A stretch of 64,000 nt of DNA from Nocardioides luteus (GCF_014648595.1 NZ_BMRK01000008.1:124001-188000), one strand, 5' to 3'. Counted from the stretch's first letter, positions 53,405 to 63,858 are shown. The notes: generated from the letters alone by a model not told the origin. Translations and numbers: made by a program.

Positions 53405-54697
53405 GTGTCCAAGATCTCCACCTCCTGGCGCCGCGGCCTGGCCGCCGGCGCGGTCGCCACGCTTCTCGCTGGCCTCGTCACCGCCTGCGGCGGCGACGAC
53501 GCCGGCGGCGAGCAGGCCAAGCTCGGCAAGGACGACGTCCTCACCATCACCACGTTCAGCAACTTCGGTTACGAAGGCCTGATCAAGGACTGGAACGCCG
53601 ATCCCGATCGTCCCTTCACCGTCAAGGAGACGGTGATCTCGGAGTGGGACACCTGGAAGCAGAGCCTGACGTCCGGCCTCCAGGCCGGCACCGGGCTCAC
53701 CGACATCGTCGCCGTCGAGGGCGACGCCATGCCCGCCTTCCTCGCGGAGGGCGCCTCCGACCAGTTCGTCGACCTCTCCGACCCGGACCTCGAGGACCGC
53801 TGGATCGAGGCGAAGTACCTCGAGGGTCAGACCGCCGACGGCAAGCAGATCGGTTACCCGACCGACGCCGGCCCCGAGGCGTTCTGCTACCGCGCCGACC
53901 TGTTCAAGAAGGCCGGCCTGCCCAGCGACCGCGAGAGCGCCGCCGCGCTCTTCAAGGACTGGGACACCTACTTCGCGACCGGCGAGAAGTTCGTCAAGAA
54001 GGTCCCCAACACGAAGTGGTACGACTCCACCGGCTCGATCGCCCAGGCGATGCTCAACCAGGTCGAGTTCCCGTTCCAGACCAAGGACCAGAAGGTCGAC
54101 GCCGACAACCCGGAGCTCCGCAAGGTCTTCGACACGGTCTCGAAGTACTCCCCCACGCTCTCGACGCAGGTCGTGCAGTGGAAGGAGGACTGGATGGCCA
54201 ACTTCACCAACGACGGCTTCGCCACCATGCCCTGCCCCGGCTGGATGTTCAACAACATCAAGGACAGCGCTCCTGACGTGAAGGGCTGGGACATCGTCGA
54301 CGCCTTCCCGGGCGGCGGCGGCAACTGGGGCGGCTCGTTCCTCTCCGTGCCGACGCAGTCGAAGCACCAGGAGGAGGCGAAGGAGTTCGCCAACTACCTG
54401 ACCAACGCCGAGTCCGAGGTCGCCGCGTCCAAGGTCGCCGGCAACTTCCCGGCGAACCTCGAGGCCGGTCAGATGCTGGCCGAGGAGAACGCGAAGGACC
54501 CCTACTTCAACAACGCGCCCACCTCGGAGATCCTGGCCAACCGGGCCGCTGCGGTCCCCGCCGGTGTCCCGTTCAAGGGTGACAAGTACTCCGACATCCT
54601 CGGTCTCTTCCAGCAGGCCACCCAGCGGGTCGACGAGGGCATCTCGCCCGACAAGTCGTGGGAGACCTTCCTCCAGGGCGTCGAGGGACTGTCCTGA
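53405..54697 (+). CDS. cebE: Cellobiose ABC transporter substrate-binding lipoprotein
   Basis: A 430-residue family 1 solute-binding protein. Signal peptide and lipobox VTAC (Cys about 27). GTG at 53405 has AGGAG 6 bases upstream. Features such as YPTDAGPEAFCYRADLFKKAGLP match CebE-like proteins. Operators and downstream genes support cellobiose or cello-oligosaccharide binding. Confidence 0.88.
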   Translation: MSKISTSWRRGLAAGAVATLLAGLVTACGGDDAGGEQAKLGKDDVLTITTFSNFGYEGLIKDWNADPDRPFTVKETVISEWDTWKQSLTSGLQAGTGLTDIVAVEGDAMPAFLAEGASDQFVDLSDPDLEDRWIEAKYLEGQTADGKQIGYPTDAGPEAFCYRADLFKKAGLPSDRESAAALFKDWDTYFATGEKFVKKVPNTKWYDSTGSIAQAMLNQVEFPFQTKDQKVDADNPELRKVFDTVSKYSPTLSTQVVQWKEDWMANFTNDGFATMPCPGWMFNNIKDSAPDVKGWDIVDAFPGGGGNWGGSFLSVPTQSKHQEEAKEFANYLTNAESEVAASKVAGNFPANLEAGQMLAEENAKDPYFNNAPTSEILANRAAAVPAGVPFKGDKYSDILGLFQQATQRVDEGISPDKSWETFLQGVEGLS

Positions 54698-54700
54698 TCG

Positions 54701-55696
54701 ATGCTTCGCACTGAAGAACCCACTTCGGCCGAGGGCGCCAAGCAGGCGCCCTCGGCCGGGGCGGCACCCTCACGTATGGAGTGGCGAGACCGGCTGTCCC
54801 GCTGGGACGTGAAGTTCTCGCCGTACCTCTATGTCCTGCCCTTCTTCCTGGTGTTCGCGGTCATCGGCCTCTACCCGATGGTCTACACCGGCTACCTGTC
54901 GTTCTTCTCCTGGCCGCGCTTCGGCAGCGGCCACGGTCCCTTCGTCGGCCTCGAGAACTACGCCCACGTCCTCACCGACGCCACCTTCCACAAGGCGTTC
55001 TGGAACACCTTCGGGATCTTCCTGCTCTCCTCGGTCCCCCAGATCATGGTGGCGACGGTGCTGGCCGCGCTGCTCGACACCCAGCTCAAGGGCCGCAGCT
55101 GGTGGCGGATGAGCATCCTGCTGCCGTTCGTCGTCGCCCCGGCCGCCGCCGCGCTGATCTTCGGCGCGATCTTCGCCGACCGCACGGGCCTGGTGAACCA
55201 GTGGCTCGACGCCGTCGGCCTGCCGATGGTGCCCTGGCACGCCGACCGGTTCGCCAGCTGGACCGCCATCGCGACCATGGTCAACTGGCGCTGGACCGGC
55301 TACAACGCGCTGATCGTGCTCGCCGCGATGCAGGCGATCCCGCGCGACCTCTACGAGGCCGCCGACATCGACGGCGCCACCAAGATCCGCCAGTTCTTCC
55401 ACATCACCCTGCCCTCGATCCGGCCGACCATGATCTTCGTGATCGTCACCTCGACGATCGGCGGTCTGCAGATCTTCACCGAGCCGCGCCTCTTCGACAC
55501 CAACCTGCGTCACCAGGGCGGCTCCGACTTCCAGTACCAGACCCTCACCATGTACGTCTTCAACACCGCTCAGACCGCGACCGACCCGTATCCACGTGCG
55601 GCTGCCGCCGCCTGGATCCTCTTCCTCATCATCGTCGGCATCGCACTGGTCAACTTCCTGGTGACCCGGGCGTTCCAGCGTAGGAGCCTGTCATGA
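54701..55696 (+). CDS. cebF: Cellobiose ABC transporter permease CebF
   Basis: A 331-residue permease, six membrane segments after a cytoplasmic N-terminus. EAA loop: YEAADIDGATKIRQFFHITLP, which docks the ATPase. No ATPase gene is present; in Streptomyces the shared MsiK ATPase serves this transporter. Overlaps cebG. Confidence 0.9.
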   Translation: MLRTEEPTSAEGAKQAPSAGAAPSRMEWRDRLSRWDVKFSPYLYVLPFFLVFAVIGLYPMVYTGYLSFFSWPRFGSGHGPFVGLENYAHVLTDATFHKAFWNTFGIFLLSSVPQIMVATVLAALLDTQLKGRSWWRMSILLPFVVAPAAAALIFGAIFADRTGLVNQWLDAVGLPMVPWHADRFASWTAIATMVNWRWTGYNALIVLAAMQAIPRDLYEAADIDGATKIRQFFHITLPSIRPTMIFVIVTSTIGGLQIFTEPRLFDTNLRHQGGSDFQYQTLTMYVFNTAQTATDPYPRAAAAAWILFLIIVGIALVNFLVTRAFQRRSLS

Positions 55697-56523
55697 CCAG
55701 ACGTCCTGGATTCCTCGTCTACGGCCTGCTCACGGCGTTCCTGCTGGGCTCGGCGTTCCCGCTCTACTGGTCGTTCGTGATCGGGTCGGTGACCCGCCAG
55801 CGCGCGATCCAGTCACCGCCACCGCTGATGCCCGGCGGACACTTCTTCGAGAACGCCGGCCGCGTGCTCGACCGGATCGACTTCTGGTCGGCGCTGCTCA
55901 ACTCGATCATCGTCTCGGGCATCTCCGCGGTCTCGGTCGTGCTCTTCTCGACGCTGGCCGGGTACGCCTTCGCTAAGCTCCGCTTCCGCGGCGCCAACGT
56001 CGGGCTGGTCTTCGTCGTCGCCACCCTCGCGGTCCCGACCCAGCTGGCCCTGGTGCCGATGCTGAAGCAGTTCAGCAACCTGGGTCTGACCGGCACCCAC
56101 CTCGCGGTCATCCTGCCCTGGGTGGTCACCGCGTTCGGCGTGTTCTTCATGCGCCAGTATCTCGTCGACGCGATCCCCGACGAGCTCATCGACGCCGCCC
56201 GCGTGGACGGCTGCTCGATGATCCGCACGTTCTGGACGGTGGCCATCCCGGCCGCCCGGCCGGCCATGGCGATCCTCGGCCTGTTCACCTTCATGCAGGT
56301 CTGGACCGACTTCATGTGGCCGCTGATCGTGCTCCAGGGCTCGGACGTCCAGACCCTGCAGACCGCGCTCGACGCCCTCAAGGTCGCACCCGGACAGGGC
56401 CAGGCCGACATGGCGCTGGTCCAGGCCGGGACCATCATGGCGACGATCCCGTTGCTGCTGTTGTTCATCGCCACCGGACGCCACCTGGTGTCCGGCATCA
56501 TGCAAGGAGCCGTCAAAGGATGA
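55693..56523 (+). CDS. cebG: Cellobiose ABC transporter permease CebG
   Basis: A 276-residue permease of the MalG type. EAA loop: IDAARVDGCSMIRTFWTVAIP. ATGA overlap with cebF and with bglC. Confidence 0.9.
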   Translation: MTRRPGFLVYGLLTAFLLGSAFPLYWSFVIGSVTRQRAIQSPPPLMPGGHFFENAGRVLDRIDFWSALLNSIIVSGISAVSVVLFSTLAGYAFAKLRFRGANVGLVFVVATLAVPTQLALVPMLKQFSNLGLTGTHLAVILPWVVTAFGVFFMRQYLVDAIPDELIDAARVDGCSMIRTFWTVAIPAARPAMAILGLFTFMQVWTDFMWPLIVLQGSDVQTLQTALDALKVAPGQGQADMALVQAGTIMATIPLLLLFIATGRHLVSGIMQGAVKG

Positions 56524-58013
56524 ATGCCCCCCGAAACCTCTCCGACGAGATGGTCTCGACAAGCTCGGCCGACGGGGTGCGTACGTTCCCCGAGGGCTTC
56601 CTCTGGGGCGCGGCCACCGCGTCCTACCAGATCGAGGGAGCCATCGACGAGGACGGACGGACGCCCAGCAACTGGGACACCTTCACCAAGGTGCCCGGGG
56701 CGATCCTCAACGGCGACACCGGCGCCGTGGCCTGCGACCACTACCACCGGGTGCCCGAGGACGTCGCGCTGATGAAGCGCCTCAACCTGGCCTCGTACCG
56801 CTTCTCGACGGCGTGGCCGCGGATCCGGCCCGACGGCGGGAAGGTCAACCAGGCCGGGCTCGACTTCTACAGCCGTCTCGTCGACGAGCTGCTCGAGGCC
56901 GAGATCGCGCCGTGGATCACGCTCTACCACTGGGACCTGCCGCAGGCCCTGGAGGAGCAGGGCGGCTGGACCAACCGGGACACCGTCTACCGCTTCGTGG
57001 AGTACTCCACCACCGTCTACGACGCGCTCTCCGACCGCGTCGACAACTGGACCACGCTGAACGAGCCGTGGTGCTCGGCCTTCCTCGGCTACAGCGGTGG
57101 CCAGCACGCGCCGGGCCGCCAGGAGGGCGTGGCCGGCATCGTCGCCGCCCATCACCTGATGCTCGGTCACGGCCTGGTGGTCAACGAGCTGCGCAGCCGC
57201 GGCGCGACGCCGGAGAACGGCAAGCACCTCGGCATCACCCTCAACCCGACCGTGGTCGACCCCTACGACCCCGAGCGTCCCGAGGACGTCGACATGACCC
57301 GCCGCATCGACGGGCTGCACAACCGCGTCTTCTTCGAGCCGCTATTCCGGGGCAAGTACGCCGACGACCTGGCCGCCGACACCGAGGGGCTGACCTTCCA
57401 GGGCCGCCCCTGGCAGGACTGGGTGCTCGAGGGCGACCTCGAGGTCATCTCGGCGCCGCTCGACGTGCTCGGGATCAACTTCTACTTCGGCAACGCCATC
57501 GCTGCGAAGCCGTTCGAGATCGACCCCGACCAGGTGCTGGGCAGCCGGCTCGTCCACTCCGACCTGCCGCGCGGCAACCCCTACCCCGGGGCCGAGTTCG
57601 TGACCCCGCGCACCGGTCGTGAGACGACCGCCCGCGACTGGGAGATCGACCCGGTCTGGCTGACCCGCCTGCTGACCCGCCTCAGCGACGAGTACGGCGC
57701 ACCGCCCGTCTACATCACCGAGAACGGCGCTTACTACGATGATGTCGTGGAGGATGGCGCCGTGCACGACACCGCTCGCCTCGACTACATCGACAAGCAC
57801 CTGCGGGCCACGCTCGACGCGATGGAGCAGGGCGCGGACGTCCGCGGCTACTTCGCCTGGTCGCTGCTCGACAACTTCGAGTGGAGCTACGGCTACGCGC
57901 ACCGCTTCGGCATCGTGCACGTCGACTTCGACACCCAGGAGCGTACGCCGAAGGACAGCGGTCTCTGGTTCGCCGACGTCGCCGCCAACAACCGGGTGCC
58001 GGCACGCCAGTGA
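56520..58013 (+). CDS. bglC: GH1 family beta-glucosidase
   Basis: A 497-residue glycoside hydrolase 1. Start region FPEGFLWGAATASYQIEGA; acid/base Glu in TLNEPW; nucleophile Glu in YITENGAYYDD. It should cleave cellobiose imported by CebEFG. No signal peptide. Residues 11-16 (MVSTSS) come from GGTCTCGACAAGCTCG, a fragment of the dispersed repeat. Confidence 0.93.
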   Translation: MNAPRNLSDEMVSTSSADGVRTFPEGFLWGAATASYQIEGAIDEDGRTPSNWDTFTKVPGAILNGDTGAVACDHYHRVPEDVALMKRLNLASYRFSTAWPRIRPDGGKVNQAGLDFYSRLVDELLEAEIAPWITLYHWDLPQALEEQGGWTNRDTVYRFVEYSTTVYDALSDRVDNWTTLNEPWCSAFLGYSGGQHAPGRQEGVAGIVAAHHLMLGHGLVVNELRSRGATPENGKHLGITLNPTVVDPYDPERPEDVDMTRRIDGLHNRVFFEPLFRGKYADDLAADTEGLTFQGRPWQDWVLEGDLEVISAPLDVLGINFYFGNAIAAKPFEIDPDQVLGSRLVHSDLPRGNPYPGAEFVTPRTGRETTARDWEIDPVWLTRLLTRLSDEYGAPPVYITENGAYYDDVVEDGAVHDTARLDYIDKHLRATLDAMEQGADVRGYFAWSLLDNFEWSYGYAHRFGIVHVDFDTQERTPKDSGLWFADVAANNRVPARQ

Positions 58014-59014
58014 ACATGCCCACGCTCGACGAGGTCGCTCGGCTGGCTGGTGTCAGCCGAGCGACCGCGTCGCGTGCCATCAACGGCGGCTCGCGGGTCT
58101 CCGCGAAGGCCGCCGAGGCCGTCGCCGAGGCCGTGCAGACGCTCGGCTACCTGCCCAACCCCGCGGCGCGCTCGCTGGTGACACGCAGGACCGAGACGAT
58201 CGCGATGGTCGTGCCGGAGTCGGACGAGCGCGTCTTCGCCGACCCGTTCTTCGCCCGCACGCTGCACGTCGTCACCCAGGTCCTCTCCCAGCGCGACCTG
58301 CAGGTCGTGCTGCTGATCGCCCGGCCGGGCGACGAGATGCAGCGCACGCTGCGCTACCTGCGCGGCGGCCACGTCGACGGCGTCATCGTCGTCTCCCACC
58401 ACCGCAACGACGCCCTCGCCGACCATCTCGCGGCGATCCGGCTGCCGGCCGCGTTCATCGGGCGGCCGCTGACCGGCGCCGAGAAGGTCTCCTACACCGA
58501 CCCCGACAACGTCGCCGGTGCACGCGAGGTCACCAAGATCCTGATCGAGCGGGGTTGCCGCCACATCGGCACGATCACCGGTCCCGCCGACATGAGCGCC
58601 GGCACCGACCGGGCCGCCGGTTGGCGGGCCGCGGTCGAGGACGCCGGCCTGCCCTGCGACGCGATCGTCGAGAGCGACTTCACCGAGGCGGGCGGCCAGG
58701 CCGCCTGCGAGCAGCTGCTGCGCGACCATCCCGACATCGACGGCCTGATGGTCGCCTCCGACCTGATGGCCTCCGGGGCCCTGCGTGCCCTGGGCGCGGC
58801 GGGCCGCCGCGTACCGGACGACGTGGCGGTCGTCGGCTATGACGATCTGGGCATCGCGGAGCGCACCGATCCCCCGCTGACCACGGTCAAGAACCCGATA
58901 GGGGCCATGGCCGAGGAGGCCGCCCGGCTCCTTCTCGCACAGCTGGACGGCAGCACCACGATCCCCCGGCGGGTCGTCTTCGCGCCCGAGCTGGTGCGGC
59001 GCACCTCGGCCTGA
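58010..59014 (+). CDS. cebR: LacI family repressor CebR
   Basis: A 334-residue LacI regulator: HTH TLDEVARLAGVSRATASRAI at the N-terminus, then a periplasmic-binding-like sugar domain. GTG at 58010 overlaps the bglC stop; ATG at 58016 is an alternative. Two CebR-type sites lie before cebE, so it should repress its own operon and be induced by cellobiose. Confidence 0.88.
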   Translation: MNMPTLDEVARLAGVSRATASRAINGGSRVSAKAAEAVAEAVQTLGYLPNPAARSLVTRRTETIAMVVPESDERVFADPFFARTLHVVTQVLSQRDLQVVLLIARPGDEMQRTLRYLRGGHVDGVIVVSHHRNDALADHLAAIRLPAAFIGRPLTGAEKVSYTDPDNVAGAREVTKILIERGCRHIGTITGPADMSAGTDRAAGWRAAVEDAGLPCDAIVESDFTEAGGQAACEQLLRDHPDIDGLMVASDLMASGALRALGAAGRRVPDDVAVVGYDDLGIAERTDPPLTTVKNPIGAMAEEAARLLLAQLDGSTTIPRRVVFAPELVRRTSA

Positions 59015-59092
59015 CCTGGCGTTGCGTATCCGGATATCGGAGTACGGACCCGATTGGGGTTGCTTTTCACAACCAGGTAACGTCATGACGCG

Positions 59093-60937
59093 ATGCCACA
59101 TCGCACAACGACTGGCAGCGTGCCCCGCCCGGAGTCGGCTTCCCGAGTCGACTTCCGCTCACCGGACCTCGAGGACGGTCAGCATCTGTGGCGGATGGCA
59201 CGGGAATCACGGGTACTCGACGTAAACGCCTCGTATGCCTATCTCTTGTGGGCACGCGATTTCGCGGAGACCTCGATCATCGCGACCGTCGACGACGATC
59301 CTGGAGGATTCGTCACGGGCTACATCCGCCCCGACGCGCCGGACACCTTGATGATCTGGCAGGTCGCTGTCGACGAGCGGCATCGCGGCCAGGGCCTCGC
59401 CCGCCGCATGCTCGACGAGCTCGCCGACCGTCTCTCGGTGGACCAAGGGGTACGCCACCTGGAGACGACCATCACCGCGGACAACAGCGCGTCCATCGCC
59501 TTGTTCACCTCGTTCGCGAACGCCCGCGGCGCGTCGCTCGAGCGCACCCCGCTCTTCGAAGCCGCAATGTTCCCCGACGGCCACGACGCGGAGCTGCTGT
59601 TCCGCATCGGTCCGTTCTCATCCGCCCGCCGAACCGACGGAGATGTTCTGTCCATGACGACGACCACCGAACCTGCCACCGCGATCTTCGACTCGCTGGA
59701 GTCACAGGTCCGCAGCTACTGCCGCAACTGGCCTGCCGTGATGACCCACTCCCAGGGATCCACCGTCACCAGCGAGGACGGCAACGAGTACCTGGACTTC
59801 TTCGCCGGCGCCGGTGCGCTCAACTACGGCCACAACAACCCCGCGCTGCTGGAGCCGCTGCTCGACTATCTGCGCGAGGGTCGCATCCTGCACTCGCTGG
59901 ACATGCACACGTCCGCCAAACGCGACTTCCTGCAGACCTTCAATGATCTGATCCTCGAGCCGCGCAACCTCGACTACAAGGTGATGTTCCCCGGCCCGAC
60001 CGGGACCAACTCCGTCGAGGCCGCGCTCAAGCTCGCCCGCAAGGTGACCGGTCGTCAGCACGTGCTGTCGTTCACCAACGCGTTCCACGGGATGACGCTC
60101 GGCTCGCTGGCCGTGACCGGCAACTCGATGAAGCGCCGCGGCGCGGGCATCCCGCTGACCAACAGCTCGAAGATCCCCTACGACGACTACTTCAACGGGG
60201 CCACCGACGACTTCATGTGGCTCGAGCGGGTGCTCCAGGACAGCGGCTCCGGCGTCGACAAGCCGGCCGCGATCATCGTGGAGTCCGTGCAGGGCGAGGG
60301 CGGCCTCAACGGCGCCCGGCTGGAGTGGCTCAAGGCGCTCTCCGACCTGTGCCGCGAGCACGAGATCATCCTGATCGTCGACGACGTGCAGGCCGGCTGC
60401 GGCCGCACCGGCACCTTCTTCAGCTTCGAGGAGGCCGGGTTCGCTCCCGACATCGTCTGCCTGTCGAAGTCGATCTCCGGCTTCGGTCTGCCGATGGCGC
60501 TCACCCTGATCCGTCCCGACCTGGACCAGTTCGAGCCCGGCGAGCACAACGGCACCTTCCGCGGCCACAACCTCGCCTTCGTCACCGGCCGTGCGGCGCT
60601 GGAGACCTACTGGGCCGACGGCACCTTCCAGAAGGAGGTCCAGGCCCGCGCCGACGAGCTGCGCGAGGGGCTGTCGAGGATCGCCGACCGCTACGAGGGT
60701 GCGACCGTCCGTGGCCGTGGCCTGCTGACCGGCATCTCCTTCCCGGACACCAGCGCCGCCGGCAAGATCGCGGCGGTGGCCTACGAGCAGGGTCTGCTCG
60801 TCGAGACCTCGGGTCCTGAGGACGAGGTGCTCAAGACGATGCCGCCGCTGACCATCACGCCCGAGGACCTGGCCCGCGGCATCGCGGTCATCGAGGAGGC
60901 CACCGCGGCCGTCCTCGGCGACGGCGTCCCGGCCTGA
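59093..60937 (+). CDS. Fused EctA-EctB ectoine enzyme
   Basis: One 614-residue frame with no stop between two normally separate enzymes. Residues about 15-180 are EctA, diaminobutyrate acetyltransferase ([52 protein letters not shown]). From about 188 is EctB, diaminobutyrate transaminase, complete, with PLP lysine in [15 protein letters not shown] at 59654 (residue 188) has CGGAGA about 11 bases upstream, so separate EctB may also be made. A linker of about 12 residues joins the domains. Confidence 0.9.
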   Translation: MPHRTTTGSVPRPESASRVDFRSPDLEDGQHLWRMARESRVLDVNASYAYLLWARDFAETSIIATVDDDPGGFVTGYIRPDAPDTLMIWQVAVDERHRGQGLARRMLDELADRLSVDQGVRHLETTITADNSASIALFTSFANARGASLERTPLFEAAMFPDGHDAELLFRIGPFSSARRTDGDVLSMTTTTEPATAIFDSLESQVRSYCRNWPAVMTHSQGSTVTSEDGNEYLDFFAGAGALNYGHNNPALLEPLLDYLREGRILHSLDMHTSAKRDFLQTFNDLILEPRNLDYKVMFPGPTGTNSVEAALKLARKVTGRQHVLSFTNAFHGMTLGSLAVTGNSMKRRGAGIPLTNSSKIPYDDYFNGATDDFMWLERVLQDSGSGVDKPAAIIVESVQGEGGLNGARLEWLKALSDLCREHEIILIVDDVQAGCGRTGTFFSFEEAGFAPDIVCLSKSISGFGLPMALTLIRPDLDQFEPGEHNGTFRGHNLAFVTGRAALETYWADGTFQKEVQARADELREGLSRIADRYEGATVRGRGLLTGISFPDTSAAGKIAAVAYEQGLLVETSGPEDEVLKTMPPLTITPEDLARGIAVIEEATAAVLGDGVPA

Positions 60938-60969
60938 CCCCCTCCTCCGACAGACGAAACGAGACAGAC

Positions 60970-61422
60970 ATGCGCGTCACCTACCTGGAAGACCTCGACA
61001 GCACCGACCGCGACGTACGCGTCGAGGGCGAGCACGGCAACTGGCGCAGCCGCCGGATCGTGCTCGCCCGCGAGGGTGTCGGCTTCTCCTTCCACGAGAC
61101 CAACATCCCCGCCGGGACGACCAACGAGTTCTGGTACGCCAACCACATCGAGTGCGTCTACTGCGTCGAGGGCGAGGGCGAGCTCCTCGACCGCGAGACG
61201 GGCGAGACGTACGAGATCCGCGACGGGATGTGCTACCTGCTCGACAAACACGACAAGCACACCGTCACCGCGAAGACCGACCTGCGTCTGATCTGCACCT
61301 TCAACCCGCCGGTCACCGGCCGCGAGGTGCACGACGAGGACGGCGTCTACCCGCTCCTCACCGAGCCCGACGCCGAGAACGAGAACACGACCGCCAGCAC
61401 GACCGAGGAGGTAACTGCATGA
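60970..61422 (+). CDS. ectC: L-ectoine synthase
   Basis: A 150-residue cupin that cyclises N-acetyl-diaminobutyrate to ectoine. Core: [35 protein letters not shown] ... [12 protein letters not shown] Glu/Thr-rich tail of about 20 residues extends beyond the usual 130. ATGA overlap with ectD. Confidence 0.95.
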   Translation: MRVTYLEDLDSTDRDVRVEGEHGNWRSRRIVLAREGVGFSFHETNIPAGTTNEFWYANHIECVYCVEGEGELLDRETGETYEIRDGMCYLLDKHDKHTVTAKTDLRLICTFNPPVTGREVHDEDGVYPLLTEPDAENENTTASTTEEVTA

Positions 61423-62318
61423 CCGCTACCACCGAACACGTACAGGACGTGTACCCCACTCGCCGCGACGAGGGCTACTCCACTCTCCCCCGCCTCGACC
61501 AGGTCGTGTGGGGGACGGCAGACGACGGCCCGATCGACCAGGAGTCGCTCGACTCCTTCGACGAGCGCGGCTATCTGACCGTTCCCGATCTGCTCACGCC
61601 CGAGGAGGTCGAGGAGCTCCGCGTCGAGCGTCACCGGCTCTCCAACGACCCGGATGTCCGGGCCGACGAGCGCACCATCATCGAGCCCTCCTCGCAGGAG
61701 GTGCGCTCGATCTTCGAGGTGCACAGGACCAGCGACGTCATCGCCAAGCTCGCCGCCGACCCGCGCGTGGTCGGCCGGGCCCGGCAGGTGCTCGGCTCGG
61801 ACGTCTACATCCACCAGAGCCGGATCAACTTCAAGCCCGGCTTCGGCGGCGGTGACTTCTACTGGCACTCCGACTTCGAGACCTGGCACGCCGAGGACGG
61901 CCTTCCCCGGATGCGGACGGTCAGCATCTCCATCTCGCTGACCGACAACCACTCCTACAACGGGCCGCTGATGATCATGCCCGGCACGCACAAGACGTAC
62001 GTCTCGTGCGGCGGCGCAACGCCGGAGGACAACTACAAGTCCTCGCTGGTGATGCAGGGTGCGGGCACCCCCGACGAGGAGACCATCACGAAGATGGCCG
62101 ACACCTACGGGATCGACGTGCTCGCAGGTGCCGCCGGCAGCGCGGTCATGTTCGACTGCAACTGCATGCACGGCTCCAACGGCAACATCACGCCCTACCC
62201 GCGCTCGAACGTCTTCCTGGTGTTCAACAGCGTGGAGAACACCGCGGTCGAGCCGTTCTCGGCCCCGCGGCCGCGGCCCACGTTCATCGGGGCGCGCGAC
62301 TTCACCCCGGTGGGCTGA
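61419..62318 (+). CDS. ectD: Ectoine hydroxylase
   Basis: A 299-residue Fe(II)/2-oxoglutarate dioxygenase making 5-hydroxyectoine. Signature [20 protein letters not shown] carries the first Fe ligands (His, Asp, about 149-151), the distal His is in NCMHGSNGN. Start preceded by GAGGAGG. Together with ectAB and ectC gives a full hydroxyectoine pathway. Confidence 0.95.
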   Translation: MTATTEHVQDVYPTRRDEGYSTLPRLDQVVWGTADDGPIDQESLDSFDERGYLTVPDLLTPEEVEELRVERHRLSNDPDVRADERTIIEPSSQEVRSIFEVHRTSDVIAKLAADPRVVGRARQVLGSDVYIHQSRINFKPGFGGGDFYWHSDFETWHAEDGLPRMRTVSISISLTDNHSYNGPLMIMPGTHKTYVSCGGATPEDNYKSSLVMQGAGTPDEETITKMADTYGIDVLAGAAGSAVMFDCNCMHGSNGNITPYPRSNVFLVFNSVENTAVEPFSAPRPRPTFIGARDFTPVG

Positions 62319-62419
62319 CCGTTCCACCCGCCCGGCCGCCGGCCCCCTCGGGGTCGGCGGCCGTCCGCGTCCTCGGGCGTGCTGGTGCGGCGTACGTCCG
62401 TGCGGTCTGCGGCTACCTC

Positions 62420-62425
62420 TAGGCT
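62420..62425 (+). promoter_or_regulatory. -10 element of the DUF4333 gene (leaderless)
   Basis: TAGGCT lies 6 bases before ATG at 62432. Confidence 0.55.
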
Positions 62426-62431
62426 GACCCC

Positions 62432-62758
62432 ATGACACGCACCCGCGCCTTCTCGGGCGCCACGACCGGCGCGGCCTTGCTCGTCCTCTTCCTCTCGCTG
62501 ACCGCCTGCGGGTCGACCCGCGACTACGTCCAGGAGAAGACGGTCGAGCGGATCGCGACCGAGCAGCTCACCAACGCCATCGGCGTCACCCCGGAGAACC
62601 TCGACTGCCCCGGCGACCTCGAGGGCAAGGTCGGCACCGAGATGACCTGCGTCCTCACCTCCGACGGCGAGAAGTACGACGCGATCATCACCGTCGACGA
62701 CGTGGACGGTGGCCGCGTCCACTTCAAGATCGACGTTCCGCCCAACGCAGCGGAGTAG
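62432..62758 (+). CDS. DUF4333 lipoprotein
   Basis: A 108-residue protein with signal peptide and lipobox LTAC (Cys about 26), then a DUF4333-type domain (VERIATEQLTNAIGVTPENLDCPGDLEGKVG ... MTCVLTSDGEKYDA) with two cysteines likely paired. Surface-exposed; function unknown. Confidence 0.85.
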   Translation: MTRTRAFSGATTGAALLVLFLSLTACGSTRDYVQEKTVERIATEQLTNAIGVTPENLDCPGDLEGKVGTEMTCVLTSDGEKYDAIITVDDVDGGRVHFKIDVPPNAAE

Positions 62759-62795
62759 ACCCACGAGACCCTCGGAACCGATAACCTTTTGAGTC

Positions 62796-63350
62796 GTGTC
62801 CCCTCATGCGAGGCCCTTCTTCGACCATGTCGCGCGCGTGTGCGACGGGACGCCCTACAAGGCGACCGAGACCGCGCGCGGCTTCGACGTGGAGCTCGAC
62901 CTGGCTGATGCCCGTTGGCACCCGAGACTCCAGAAGGACAAGCTGCACTGGGTCTTCACCTACCACGTCTCGATGCCGACGCGGAACTCCTACGCGATCA
63001 TCGAGGACACCCGCAGCATCGTCTGGTTCGGCGACGTCCCACACACCCAGAAGACCGGCGTACGCCGCATCGAGGCCGCCGACGAGGAGCAGACCGACCA
63101 GGGCGTGTGGCACGTGCACGACCCGGAGTCGGTTCCCGACCTCGACCAGTTCCGCTTCGACGCCGAGGAGGGGCGCACCCTGATCAACAGCGTCGCCCGC
63201 CTCTACGCGCTCCAGCAGCGCGGCGCCCGCCACGAGGGCCCGGGCTTCTCCGTCGCCGTGGGCCTGGTCGTGACCGTCTCGGCGATCGCCACCATCATCG
63301 GCCTGGTGGTGATCCTGAACCTGCTCGGGACTTTCGGCACGCCGTCGTAA
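62796..63350 (+). CDS. C-terminally membrane-anchored unknown protein
   Basis: A 184-residue protein, soluble for about 150 residues, then one C-terminal membrane segment (VAVGLVVTVSAIATIIGLVV). No family recognised. TAACCT 8 bases before GTG at 62796 suggests leaderless initiation. Confidence 0.6.
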   Translation: MSPHARPFFDHVARVCDGTPYKATETARGFDVELDLADARWHPRLQKDKLHWVFTYHVSMPTRNSYAIIEDTRSIVWFGDVPHTQKTGVRRIEAADEEQTDQGVWHVHDPESVPDLDQFRFDAEEGRTLINSVARLYALQQRGARHEGPGFSVAVGLVVTVSAIATIIGLVVILNLLGTFGTPS

Positions 63351-63360
63351 AGAGATCTGT

Positions 63361-63858
63361 GTGATGCTGACCCGCATGGATCCGATCCGTGAGGCCCACC
63401 GACAGTGGATCGCGCACGGCTGGACCGACGCCGCCGACGGGATGGCGCTGGTGACCTCGCTCGTGCGCGTCCACCAGCTCGTCATGGAGCGGGTCGACGC
63501 CGCGCTGCGCCCCCACGACCTCTCCTTCGCCCGCTACGAGGTGCTCCGGCTCCTCTCCTTCACCCACGAGGGCCGCCTCCCGATGGCCAAGCTCGGCTCC
63601 CGCCTCCAGGTCCACCCGGCCTCGGTGACCAGCGCCGTCGCGCGCCTGGAGAAGCAGGGTTTCGTACACCGCAGCCGCTCCGCCGCCGACGGACGCGTCG
63701 TCCTCGCCGTGCTGACCGACGCCGGCCGCGACGCGGTCGAGGCGGCCACGATCTCGCTCAACAGCGAGGTCTTCGAGAAGCCGGGGATCGACGACGTCGA
63801 CGAGCTCACGGCGCTGCTCTCCGAGGTGCGCGCCGCCTCGGGCGACTCGGTGGGCTGA
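63361..63858 (+). CDS. MarR family transcriptional regulator
   Basis: A 165-residue winged-helix regulator: LSFARYEVLRLLSF, recognition helix region LQVHPASVTSAVARLEKQGFV, and wing RSAADGRVVLAVLT. GTG at 63361 with ATGs at 63364 and 63376 as alternatives. The large palindrome at 63906 may be its site. Confidence 0.85.
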   Translation: MMLTRMDPIREAHRQWIAHGWTDAADGMALVTSLVRVHQLVMERVDAALRPHDLSFARYEVLRLLSFTHEGRLPMAKLGSRLQVHPASVTSAVARLEKQGFVHRSRSAADGRVVLAVLTDAGRDAVEAATISLNSEVFEKPGIDDVDELTALLSEVRAASGDSVG

